Shown piece by piece: positions 6,027-12,364 of a stretch of 12,787 nucleotides of DNA. The position numbers were made by a program, and so were the translations under genes. The stretch is from JAVBOJ01 sp031550755. Its GTDB lineage: Bacteria > Bacillota > Clostridia > Oscillospirales > UBA929. The notes beneath the pieces are model-generated. The model saw only the letters and a list, made by a program, of their open reading frames with translations, was not told the origin of the DNA and searched no databases. Numbering within the stretch: the first letter of the stretch is position 1; the number at the start of each line of letters is the position of its first letter. The stretch covers positions 1-12,787 of the forward strand of contig JAVBOJ010000072.1 of NCBI GenBank assembly GCA_031550755.1. The letters run 5' to 3'.

Positions 6027-6918
6027 GGTCGCGCCCCGGGACGACGGAGCGCGTGTGGATGCTTTTTTGGCGCGCTGCGGGGAAAGCTCCCGCAGCGCGT
6101 TTGCGCGTTTGTGCGCCGAAAACCGGGTCACGCGGAACGGAAAACCGCTGGACAAAAACGACCGCGTATCGGTCGGAGACGTTGTGACGGTTGACTTTCC
6201 GCCGGCCGTGCCCGACCGCGCCGCGCCGCAGGAGCTGCCGCTCTCGGTCGTGTTCGAGGACGCGCACCTCATCGTGGTGGACAAGCCGCGCGGGCTGGTC
6301 GTGCATCCGTCGGCGGGACATGCCGACGGCACGCTGGTCAACGCGCTGCTGCACCATTGCGGCGGAAGCCTTTCCGGCATCGGCGGCGTCGTCCGCCCCG
6401 GCATCGTCCACCGCATCGACAAGGACACCTCGGGGCTGCTGGTGGCGGCCAAAACCGACCGCGCCCATGCCGGTCTGTCGGCTCAACTCAAGGAACACAA
6501 CGTTTTGCGCGCCTATGAGGCGCTGGTGCGCGGGCGGCTCCCGGCCGCGTCCGGTCTGATCGACGCCCCGGTCGGGCGCGATCCGAAAAACCGCAAACGC
6601 ATGGCGGTGTTGGCTTCCGGTGGTAAGCCGGCCATCACGCGATACACCGTGCTGGCCGAATATCCCGGCTATACCCATGTCGCCTGTGAGCTGGAAACCG
6701 GCCGCACGCACCAGATCCGGGTGCACATGAAGCATCTCGGGCATCCGGTGGCGGGCGATCCTCTCTACGGCGGCGTGACTCTTTCTGGCATCGACGGCCA
6801 ATGCCTGCACGCCAAGACCTTGCGGTTTTCACACCCCATCACGGGGGAAGCGCTGACCTTTCGCGCACCGTTGCCGGCGGACTTCACCGGGGTGCTGCGG
6901 CGGCTGACGCAAGAATAA
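6007..6918 (+). CDS. rluD: RluA/RluD-family 23S rRNA pseudouridine synthase
   Basis: A 303-residue enzyme that converts specific uridines in RNA to pseudouridine; the RluD branch modifies 23S rRNA helix 69. An N-terminal S4 RNA-binding domain (about 10-60) contains RVDAFLARCGESSRSAFARL and GDVV. The catalytic domain has LIVVDKPRGLVVHPSAGH, then GIVHRIDKDTSGLLVAAKT with the catalytic aspartate D138, then RAYEALV and GRTHQIRVHMKHLGHPVAGDPLYG. ATG 6007 is supported by GGAAGG at 5995-6000. It overlaps the end of lspA by 20 nt, and lspA-rluD is a common Firmicutes pair. The exact modified position cannot be read from sequence; the Bacillus counterpart is called YlyB. Confidence 0.93.
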   Translation: MSLWTVEVAPRDDGARVDAFLARCGESSRSAFARLCAENRVTRNGKPLDKNDRVSVGDVVTVDFPPAVPDRAAPQELPLSVVFEDAHLIVVDKPRGLVVHPSAGHADGTLVNALLHHCGGSLSGIGGVVRPGIVHRIDKDTSGLLVAAKTDRAHAGLSAQLKEHNVLRAYEALVRGRLPAASGLIDAPVGRDPKNRKRMAVLASGGKPAITRYTVLAEYPGYTHVACELETGRTHQIRVHMKHLGHPVAGDPLYGGVTLSGIDGQCLHAKTLRFSHPITGEALTFRAPLPADFTGVLRRLTQE

Positions 6919-6932
6919 CAGAGGTGGAAATT

Positions 6933-7739
6933 ATGGGAAAATTTTCCTGCGTCCTGTTGGCCTCCGACCTGGACGGGACGCTGTACAATCGTCAAAAACA
7001 GGTGTCCGCCGAGAGCCGTGCCGCCATCGAATATTTCATGGCCGAGGGCGGAACCTTTACTGTCTGTACGGGTCGCGCCCTGCAGGCGTTCGCGTCGCCG
7101 CGGCGGGAGATCCCGCTCAACGCGCCAGTCATCCTGGCCAACGGCGCGCTGATTTTCGACTACGAAACCGAAACCGTGCTGCATGACGCGCCGCTTTCGG
7201 GCGATTATCGCGCCGTTTGCCGTGCCGCGCTAAGCGCCTTCCCGGAGGCCGCCATCGAGGCGCACCTGCTGGAAGGCATCTTTGTGATGGGCTCCAACCT
7301 TTACTCGGAGTACCATTTGAGGACTGTCAAGGCCACGGGGACGCTGGTCGAGGACCTCGACGCGGTGCCGACGCCTTGGCTAAAGGCGCTGTTCGTGGCC
7401 GACGCGCCGGTGCTGCGCACCATTTCCGAGTGGTTTTTGCCGCGTTTCGGCGGCCAATACGACCTGTTTTTTTCCCATCCGTCGCTGTTGGAAATGCAAA
7501 GCCCCCTCGCCAACAAGGGGGAGGGCGTGCGGGTGCTGGCGGAGCGGCTAGGCATTGCGCCGCAACATGTTTACTGCGCCGGCGACCAAGAGAACGACCG
7601 GCCGATGCTACGGGCGTTTTATGCCTTCGCGCCGCAAAACGCCGAGCCGGAGATCCTGTCGCTGGCCGACGAGGTGGTGGCCGACTGCGACCATCACACC
7701 ATCGCGGAGGTCATTGCGCGGCTGGATGGACGCTATTAG
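6933..7739 (+). CDS. Cof-type HAD-superfamily hydrolase (subfamily IIB)
   Basis: A 268-residue haloacid-dehalogenase-fold phosphatase. Motif I is SDLDGTLYN, with nucleophile D12 and acid/base D14. Motif II is the threonine in FTVCTGRAL. The motif III lysine is K195 in LANKGEGVRVL. Motif IV is AGDQENDRPML, with D218 and D222. The cap domain between motifs II and III, of C2B type, fits the Cof/YidA-like group. These enzymes act on sugar phosphates, flavin or PLP phosphates, and the substrate here cannot be assigned. I chose ATG 6933 because GAGGTGG precedes it at 6921-6927 and the protein then begins shortly before motif I. A longer in-frame ORF begins inside rluD and would add unrelated residues. 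It lies 14 nt after rluD, so it is probably the last gene of the operon. Its stop codon overlaps that of the convergent gene. Confidence 0.9.
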   Translation: MGKFSCVLLASDLDGTLYNRQKQVSAESRAAIEYFMAEGGTFTVCTGRALQAFASPRREIPLNAPVILANGALIFDYETETVLHDAPLSGDYRAVCRAALSAFPEAAIEAHLLEGIFVMGSNLYSEYHLRTVKATGTLVEDLDAVPTPWLKALFVADAPVLRTISEWFLPRFGGQYDLFFSHPSLLEMQSPLANKGEGVRVLAERLGIAPQHVYCAGDQENDRPMLRAFYAFAPQNAEPEILSLADEVVADCDHHTIAEVIARLDGRY

Positions 7740-8377
7740 CCCACCGGCACAACGCTTTCCCGCCCAAAGACCGGCGCCAGCGCGCGCAGCTCCGCCGCCG
7801 CGGCGTCCGCGATGCGCCCGGCCTCCTGCGGGAACATGTCCAGCCCTTCCAACCGCACCAGCGTGTGATCGGCGACGCCGAACAGCCCCATTAGGTCGCG
7901 CAGATGCGCCGCGCCGTGATCCAGCGGCGCCATCTCCGGGGCGGAATAGATTCCGCCGCAAGCGTGAATGTGCAGCGATTTTTTGCCCTTCAGAAGCCCT
8001 TCCGGCCCGTTTTCTGTGTACCGGAAGGTCTGTCCGGCCTGCGAAACGTTGTCCAGGTAGGTTTTCAGCGCCGGTGGCACGCCCAGGTTCCACAGCGGCG
8101 TCACGAAAACGTACCGGTCGGCCTTGACGAACTGGTCGGCGTACGCCCGTAGCTGCGTAAGTTTTTTGCGCGGCGTCTCCTCCGCCGGCTCCTGCCCGGA
8201 CAGCGCGGCGATCATGGCCTGATCTAAATTTGGTACATCGAGCGAGAATAGGTTCAACCGCACAACTTCGTCGCCGGGATGGTGCGCCGCGTACTCTTTC
8301 AGGAAGGCTTCGCCGGCTGTAAGACCCCTCGATTGCGTTATATTTTTAGGGTTTGCTGTAATATACAACAAAATCAT
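7736..8377 (-). CDS. FMN-dependent NADH-azoreductase / NAD(P)H oxidoreductase, flavodoxin-like fold
   Basis: A 213-residue AzoR-like flavoprotein, likely reducing quinones or azo compounds with NAD(P)H. The N terminus MILLYITANPK, with a Ser/Thr-rich stretch after it, matches the flavodoxin-fold FMN phosphate-binding start. The FMN-contacting motif is VTPLWNLGVPPALKTYLDNV (residues 92-111), equivalent to the PMYNF.VP..LK.Y.D segment of AzoR. Further on, HACGGIY matches the second flavin-contacting loop. ATG at 8375-8377 is preceded on the minus strand by GAGGAA (8383-8388). It is divergent from the thioesterase, with about 100 AT-rich nt between the starts. It converges on the HAD gene with overlapping stops. 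Physiological substrate is unknown; roles in thiol or quinone stress are common in the family. Confidence 0.88.
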   Translation of the reverse strand: MILLYITANPKNITQSRGLTAGEAFLKEYAAHHPGDEVVRLNLFSLDVPNLDQAMIAALSGQEPAEETPRKKLTQLRAYADQFVKADRYVFVTPLWNLGVPPALKTYLDNVSQAGQTFRYTENGPEGLLKGKKSLHIHACGGIYSAPEMAPLDHGAAHLRDLMGLFGVADHTLVRLEGLDMFPQEAGRIADAAAAELRALAPVFGRESVVPVG

Positions 8378-8404
8378 TCATTTTTCCTCATCTTATTTTT
8401 TGTT

Positions 8405-8432
8405 TTGACAGTCTTTTGCTCCCTTTTATTCT
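8405..8432 (+). promoter_or_regulatory. Candidate sigma-A promoter for the acyl-ACP thioesterase
   Basis: TTGACA (8405-8410) and TATTCT (8427-8432) are spaced 16 nt apart in the AT-rich divergent gap between the azoreductase and thioesterase genes. The predicted start is near 8439, about 40 nt before the TTG start codon. No equally good promoter for the minus-strand gene was seen in this gap. Confidence 0.55.
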
Positions 8433-8478
8433 TTCAAAAAAGGCGAAAATTTATGTATTTTGTCCAGAGGTGATTTGT

Positions 8479-9213
8479 TTGTCTCTTGACTTTTTGGAAA
8501 AATCATACAACCTTGGCGCCGGGGAAATTGATCCCTTTGGGGTCTGTCGCCCGTCGGCCATCCACGGTTTTTTGCAGGATGCCGCCACCCTGCACGCCGA
8601 GGAGCTGGGGGTCGCGCGCGAGGGGCTCATCGAGCGTCACGGCGTGTTCTGGCTGCTGGTGCGCATCGGCTATACCCTTTCGCGCCCAGCGCTTTACGGG
8701 CAGACACTGACAGTGCGTACCTGGCATCGCGGCGTTGAAGGTGCGCTGTTTTACCGCGATTTTGACCTGCTGGCGGACGGCGACCCGATCGGGGAGGGCG
8801 TCAGCGCGTGGGCCGTGGTCGATTGGACGACGCACTCCTTGCGGCGCATGGTTTCCCTGTCTTTCATCACCGAATTGGGGCAAAGCGCCCAACCCGCCAA
8901 AAAGCCGCTGCCGCGGCTGACCGCGCCGCCATCGTTGACTCCGGCAGGCTTGCGGGAGATACGTTACAGCGATTTGGACGTAAACCGCCATCTCAACAAC
9001 GTGCGCGTGTCCGATATCGTCTGCGACGCGCTGGCGCTGACGGCGCACGAGCGCGCGTTTGTTTCCTCCGTGCAGATCTCCTACCGGGCGCAAAGTGTGG
9101 TTGGGGAGACGCTGCGGCTGTCGCGGGGCGAGCTGCCCGACGGGCGGAGCTATGTCCGCGCCGAGGACAAGGACGGTGCCGTCCGGTTTGAAGCGGCGGT
9201 ACGGGTGGAATAA
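8479..9213 (+). CDS. Acyl-ACP thioesterase (two hot-dog domains)
   Basis: A 244-residue protein that should hydrolyse acyl-ACP to release free fatty acids in the cytoplasm. The N-terminal hot-dog half runs from YNLGAGEID through GVFWLLVRIGYTLSRP and ends around WAVVDWTTHSLRRM. The C-terminal half starts at about residue 158 and carries the signature RYSDLDVNRHLNNVRVSDI, with D167, N169 and H171 at the catalytic Asx/His positions of the FatA/FatB-like family. In SYRAQSVVGETL the position where I expect Glu in most bacterial members ('Y..E...G') is Gln 205. I chose TTG 8479 because AGAGGTGA (8466-8473) is a near-perfect Shine-Dalgarno at 5-nt spacing and the protein then begins just before the family fold. 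In-frame codons further upstream lie in promoter sequence. Chain-length preference cannot be deduced. Confidence 0.88.
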   Translation: MSLDFLEKSYNLGAGEIDPFGVCRPSAIHGFLQDAATLHAEELGVAREGLIERHGVFWLLVRIGYTLSRPALYGQTLTVRTWHRGVEGALFYRDFDLLADGDPIGEGVSAWAVVDWTTHSLRRMVSLSFITELGQSAQPAKKPLPRLTAPPSLTPAGLREIRYSDLDVNRHLNNVRVSDIVCDALALTAHERAFVSSVQISYRAQSVVGETLRLSRGELPDGRSYVRAEDKDGAVRFEAAVRVE

Positions 9214-9253
9214 AAAATTCCCAAAAATGAGAATTCTCATTTTTGGGAATTTT
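9214..9253. terminator. Perfect 40-nt palindrome, likely bidirectional terminator
   Basis: Each base from 9214 to 9233 is complementary to its mirror from 9253 to 9234, centred on GAATTC. The arm reads AAAATTCCC, then AAAAATGAG, then the central AATT. It starts directly after the thioesterase stop (9211-9213) and ends four bases before the spoIIP stop on the other strand (9258-9260). The arms end in AAAA/TTTT, so each transcript ends its hairpin in a short U-run. Confidence 0.8.
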
Positions 9254-9257
9254 GTCG

Positions 9258-10475
9258 TTATTTCTGTACCAGACCCTTCAGCATGTCGCCGGCCGTCTCG
9301 CCGAACAACCGCGCGGCGGCAATGGCCTCGGTCAGCGTGTTGCCGCTGGTGCCGATCTCCAAAATCATCGAACCCGTGGTGGCGTGCTGGTTGAAGCGCT
9401 CCTTGCGCAGGTTGATCGGGCGCATCAGCGTGGGATGGGCGGCATTGATGTTTTTTTGCAGCTTCAAGGCGAAGTTGAGGTTCTTCTGCCAGTTCGGATG
9501 GGTGAGCCCCGAGTCGTTTGTCCCTACAACCAGCATCATTTGCGCCACTTTTTCCTCCCCCGCCACCGCCACCGTTTTGTAGACCGTACCCGCCGCCGTT
9601 TGAATTGCGTCTCGATGTACGTCGATGACGATCGCAATGCCCGGATTCTCGGCGATGGCCTTGGTAATGGCGTTCAGCGACCGGGAATAGGAGCCGGGGT
9701 AGGTGGGATAATCGTAAATATTGCGGTCATGCAGCACCGTCAAACCCTTGGCCTCAAAGATCTCCGCGATTTCGTCGCCCAGACGCACCACATTGTAGCG
9801 CGTGTCCTCGGTGCGGTCGGTGTCGGAATGCGCGAAGGCAAAATTTTCGTCCGGTTGGAACGATTCGCTGCCGTGGGTATGTACAATCAGGATTTGTACG
9901 CCCTTTTTGGGCAGCGTGACAGGGTTTTGTGCGCGCAAAAGCGCCTCGGCGTCCGGTTTTTTGCCGGTTTCATTCTTAATGTATTGTCCGCCGGCGACCA
10001 AATACCCTTCCGGCGAGGTGGGGTTGAAGGTGATTTCGGCAATGCCGGAGTCCGACGGCGGCGTCTGCGGCGAGGGGGACAGACCGGGGCTCATCGTCCA
10101 GAACGCGCCTTCCGGCACTAGCGGCAGAAGACTTCCCGGCATCGGCGTCTCCTCCGGGGGCGGTGCGGGCGGCTCAGTTTCGGCCGGCGTGTCCGGGAGC
10201 ATCAGCGCCGCCGACTGCGCGGCGAAAAAATCATCCCAGCCGACGCCCTCGCCGCTTGAGGCGGGCAACTCCAGCCCCAAAACCGCGTGGACAAAGCCGG
10301 TATTTTCCCCGGCTTGGGCAATCAACGCCTCCGCCTTGCCGCCGAGGCCCGAGAGAAACAACAGCCGCAGACACAGCGCGAAGGTCAGGATACAGGCGGC
10401 GCCGCGCAGCAATGTCCTGCCCCGCCAGACCCGAACTGTTACTTTTCTGCGGCGTGTGGTTGTGTGCGCCTGCAT
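9258..10475 (-). CDS. spoIIP: Stage II sporulation protein P (peptidoglycan amidase/endopeptidase)
   Basis: A 405-residue SpoIIP. With SpoIID and SpoIIM it forms the DMP complex that degrades septal peptidoglycan and drives engulfment. A basic N terminus precedes one membrane anchor (about 21-45). A Pro/Glu-rich linker follows (about 90-140). The catalytic SpoIIP domain (about 145-405) contains ILIVHTHGSESF with H199 and H201 as likely zinc ligands, then NVVRLGDEI, YDYPTYPGSYSRS, IDVHRDA (284-290), MMLVVGT, and RFNQHATTGSMILEIGTSGN at the C terminus. ATG at 10473-10475 has GGAGGTG (10481-10487) on the minus strand. It is divergent from the zinc-ribbon genes. A TATACT-like -10 sits at 10496-10501 on the minus strand, but no clear -35 or sporulation-sigma motif was found. 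In many Clostridia spoIIP follows gpr; here it stands alone. Confidence 0.96.
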   Translation of the reverse strand: MQAHTTTRRRKVTVRVWRGRTLLRGAACILTFALCLRLLFLSGLGGKAEALIAQAGENTGFVHAVLGLELPASSGEGVGWDDFFAAQSAALMLPDTPAETEPPAPPPEETPMPGSLLPLVPEGAFWTMSPGLSPSPQTPPSDSGIAEITFNPTSPEGYLVAGGQYIKNETGKKPDAEALLRAQNPVTLPKKGVQILIVHTHGSESFQPDENFAFAHSDTDRTEDTRYNVVRLGDEIAEIFEAKGLTVLHDRNIYDYPTYPGSYSRSLNAITKAIAENPGIAIVIDVHRDAIQTAAGTVYKTVAVAGEEKVAQMMLVVGTNDSGLTHPNWQKNLNFALKLQKNINAAHPTLMRPINLRKERFNQHATTGSMILEIGTSGNTLTEAIAAARLFGETAGDMLKGLVQK

Positions 10476-10541
10476 GTTCCCACCTCCGATAGGCTAGTAT
10501 ATTCGTACAAGCGCGGAAGTAGAAGTGAGCCGGCCAGTCCC

Positions 10542-10570
10542 TTGACAAACCCTCCATATAAATCTATACT
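10542..10570 (+). promoter_or_regulatory. Near-consensus sigma-A promoter for the zinc-ribbon gene pair
   Basis: TTGACA (10542-10547) and TATACT (10565-10570) are spaced 17 nt apart. Transcription would start near 10577, giving a very short leader with AAGGGGG (10582-10588) before ATG 10595. Eleven of twelve promoter bases match the consensus, so strong constitutive expression is expected unless it is repressed. Confidence 0.75.
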
Positions 10571-10594
10571 AAAACTGTCGAAAGGGGGAATTCC

Positions 10595-11215
10595 ATGGAC
10601 GACTCTGTGATTTGCGCGCATTGCGGCGCCGTTTCAGGCGCGTCATCCTTCTGTCCCCATTGCGGCGCGTCCAGAACCGCAGCCCCGGCGCCCGCTGCCC
10701 CGGCGCAGCAGCACAATCAAAAGCTTTCGACCGGCGCCGCTATCTGGGCCGGCCTTCATATGACCATCGGCATTCTCTTTTTGCTGGGCTTTGCGTTTTT
10801 GCTGCTGCTCACGCCGTTTCTCGCCCGCTATCTCTCCACCTGGATTCCGGTCTGTTTGCTGCCCGTCGCCTTGGCAACTCTGTCCTGCCTGTTGTCCGTG
10901 ACCGGGTTTATTTTGATCCTTTGTGCCCGAAAAGCGGGGATTTTTGCGGTTTTTGCCGGGTTTTTGTGTTCGGCTGCCGCTGTTGTTTCGCTGTCCAACC
11001 TCGGAACCTTCTTGGAGGAGGTCTTCGACCTCGGCTTGCGCCATGATCCGTCGCGCTACGGCGTGCCGTACTGGCTGGAGTCCCTTTTGGAGGAGATTTC
11101 CTATCATTTCCGCCTTGTTTTCCCGCTGGCGGCCGGCGCGTTGATCCTGTTTTTGCTCATCGTTCCGACCGTGATGCTGCTATTATTGAAGAACAACTGG
11201 CATAAGATGAAATAA
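10595..11215 (+). CDS. Zinc-ribbon membrane protein, paralog 1
   Basis: A 206-residue protein I cannot assign to a named family. An N-terminal zinc ribbon has cysteines C7, C10, C20 and C23 (CAHC and CPHC). A short Pro/Ala linker (about 31-45) leads to KLSTGAAIWAGLHMT. Four hydrophobic membrane segments follow (about 48-72, 81-104, 110-127, 172-198) and a short basic tail NNWHKMK. A charged extracytoplasmic-type loop (about 132-168) separates segments three and four. The ribbon should lie in the cytoplasm. The next gene is a clear paralog with the same cysteine spacing and matching ARKAGIF..F.GFLC and tail motifs. Proteins of this shape are common but uncharacterised in Clostridia. The function is unknown; sensing or scaffolding at the membrane is speculation. 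ATG 10595 is set by AAGGGGG at 10582-10588. Confidence 0.85.
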   Translation: MDDSVICAHCGAVSGASSFCPHCGASRTAAPAPAAPAQQHNQKLSTGAAIWAGLHMTIGILFLLGFAFLLLLTPFLARYLSTWIPVCLLPVALATLSCLLSVTGFILILCARKAGIFAVFAGFLCSAAAVVSLSNLGTFLEEVFDLGLRHDPSRYGVPYWLESLLEEISYHFRLVFPLAAGALILFLLIVPTVMLLLLKNNWHKMK

Positions 11216-11242
11216 ACAGACACTCTAAAGGAGGGCCTCCGT

Positions 11243-12085
11243 ATGAACGCAACCATGGTCTGTCCCAAATGCGGCGCCGAATCCGAAGCCTCGGCCTTTT
11301 GCCCGGTCTGCGGAGCCTACGCGGGCGCGCCGGTCGCGCCGCCCGTGCAGGAGGAGAGCTCCGCCGTCACACCCGCCGCCGCACCCGCGCCCGTCCCTCC
11401 GACACCGCCCTCGCCGATTCCCTCCCAGCCCGTGCCGCCTGCCTGGGGCGGCTATAGTCAGCCATCCTATCCCGTCTATCCGCAAAATACGGGCTATTAC
11501 GGCGGCTACGCCAACTACACGCCCGCCCAGCCGGCCTATGTCCCGCCGGCCTATCCGGCCTATCAGCCGGTCTATCCGCCCGCGCCGCCCAAGGAAAAGC
11601 GGCTGTCCACCGCCGCCACCGTCTGGGCCATTATTCATCTCTGCTTCAATTCCATCGGGCTGTTCGCGGTGCTGTTTTCCTCGATTCTTATCCCTATTTT
11701 TAACAATTACTTTGTGGAATTTCCGGAAACCTATCTCCTTGCCTTGGGACTGTCGTTTTTGGCGTCCCTGCTGGCCGTCATCGGCTACAGCTTGGTGCTG
11801 ACGGCGCGCAAGGCCGGTATATTTATTTTGTTTACCGGATTTTTGTGCGTCGTGGGCAGCAATGTGCTGACGCTGCTCTCTGTGAACGGCATCCTGACCG
11901 GCCTTTCTGGTGACGGGTTCTACAACTACGGGGGCTCCGCTCTTTTTGACGAATTTTTCTCCAACTTTATCCGCAGCACCGAGATCCTCTACCCCGTTTC
12001 CATCGGGTTTTCCACCCTGCTGGCCTTCATCTGGCCGTTTATCATGCTGCTGCTCATGAGAAAGACGTGGGATAAGCTGAAATAA
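11243..12085 (+). CDS. Zinc-ribbon membrane protein, paralog 2 with Pro/Tyr-rich linker
   Basis: A 280-residue paralog of the preceding protein. The zinc ribbon has C7, C10, C20 and C23 (CPKC and CPVC). The linker is expanded to about 95 residues: Pro/Ala-rich first, then a Tyr/Pro/Gly-rich stretch with repeated PAYP and YPVYP units. The membrane domain begins at KRLSTAATVWAIIHL, has four hydrophobic segments, shares ARKAGIFILFTGFLC with paralog 1, and ends in MRKTWDKLK. The loop between segments three and four differs (SGDGFYNYGG). AAAGGAGGG (11228-11236) supports ATG 11243 rather than the internal ATG at 11255. It lies 27 nt after paralog 1 and is probably in the same transcript. The Pro/Tyr linker suggests a flexible or multivalent binding region, but I have no functional assignment. 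Confidence 0.85.
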   Translation: MNATMVCPKCGAESEASAFCPVCGAYAGAPVAPPVQEESSAVTPAAAPAPVPPTPPSPIPSQPVPPAWGGYSQPSYPVYPQNTGYYGGYANYTPAQPAYVPPAYPAYQPVYPPAPPKEKRLSTAATVWAIIHLCFNSIGLFAVLFSSILIPIFNNYFVEFPETYLLALGLSFLASLLAVIGYSLVLTARKAGIFILFTGFLCVVGSNVLTLLSVNGILTGLSGDGFYNYGGSALFDEFFSNFIRSTEILYPVSIGFSTLLAFIWPFIMLLLMRKTWDKLK

Positions 12086-12086
12086 C

Positions 12087-12114
12087 TATCGGAAAACCTG
12101 ACGGTTTCCCGATA
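12087..12114 (+). terminator. Hairpin after the zinc-ribbon pair, possible weak terminator
   Basis: TATCGGAAAACC (12087-12098) pairs with GGTTTCCCGATA (12103-12114) over 11 of 12 positions across a TGAC loop, starting two bases after the stop codon. It lacks a following T-run, so termination would be weak or need another factor. The inner sequence resembles the hairpin after sepF. Confidence 0.45.
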
Positions 12115-12129
12115 AAGCGAGACTTGGAT

Positions 12130-12190
12130 CGCGTCTTTGTGAAGACGCGCAAGGAAAGCGGTTCGAGGAGTGAATCCCCGAACCGCTTTG
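12130..12190 (+). other. Structured intergenic element, copy 2 (hairpin + CAAGGAAA + GTGAA-loop hairpin)
   Basis: CGCGTCTT (12130-12137) pairs perfectly with AAGACGCG (12142-12149) across TGTG. CAAGGAAA follows immediately (12150-12157). The second hairpin pairs AAAGCGGTTCG (12155-12165) perfectly with CGAACCGCTTT (12179-12189), then GGA with TCC around a GTGAA loop (12170-12174). The CAAGGAAA and GGA-GTRAA-TCC parts match copy 1 at 1739-1777, while the stem sequences differ with pairing kept. TTTGGTTTTATT follows, so the second hairpin could also act as an intrinsic terminator for the zinc-ribbon transcript. Confidence 0.5.
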
Positions 12191-12259
12191 GTTTTATTCC
12201 ATTGCGGGAATCGATCCAGCAAGAACCTCCCGACTGTGCCGTCAGGCTCGACGCGCTTC

Positions 12260-12310
12260 CCTCTTGCCGGTCATTTTTTACCTCTTGCCCCGGCGTTTTG
12301 GCCTCTTGGT
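12260..12310 (+). promoter_or_regulatory. Three direct repeats CCTCTTG at 21-bp period: likely LytTR binding sites
   Basis: CCTCTTGCC (12260-12268), CCTCTTGCC (12281-12289) and CCTCTTGGT (12302-12310) start exactly 21 nt apart, two helical turns, leaving 12-nt spacers between 9-nt units. A degenerate fourth unit, CCTCCGCAC, lies in phase at 12323-12331. LytTR regulators such as AgrA and ComE are known to bind 9-bp direct repeats with about 12 bp between them. These repeats lie immediately upstream of a LytTR gene. A 6-bp inverted repeat GTTTTG/CAAAAC (12295-12300, 12311-12316) also flanks the third copy. Confidence 0.6.
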
Positions 12311-12342
12311 CAAAACCCCTTCCCTCCGCACGCCAAAAATTG

Positions 12343-12348
12343 TATACT
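12343..12348 (+). promoter_or_regulatory. Candidate -10 box of the LytTR gene
   Basis: TATACT matches the sigma-A -10 at five of six positions. No good -35 is present 16-18 nt upstream (TTCCCT-like sequence). A poor -35 with direct repeats just upstream is typical of activator-dependent promoters. The start would fall near 12355, leaving only a short leader that still contains GGTGAT. Confidence 0.4.
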
Positions 12349-12364
12349 GGGCATGGTGATAGGG

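Noticed and set aside
5208..6452. Long minus-strand open frame over ileS end, lspA and rluD
   Set aside because: It is antisense to three genes with complete catalytic motifs, and its translation shows no family signature.
7740..8370. CRISPR array, tRNA or rRNA anywhere in the window
   Set aside because: No regularly spaced long repeats, no cloverleaf with a GTTCRA arm, and no conserved rRNA segments were seen in any gap.
9243..10121. 292-codon plus-strand frame opposite spoIIP
   Set aside because: It mirrors the spoIIP coding sequence, and no domain is seen. SpoIIP motifs on the other strand are unambiguous.
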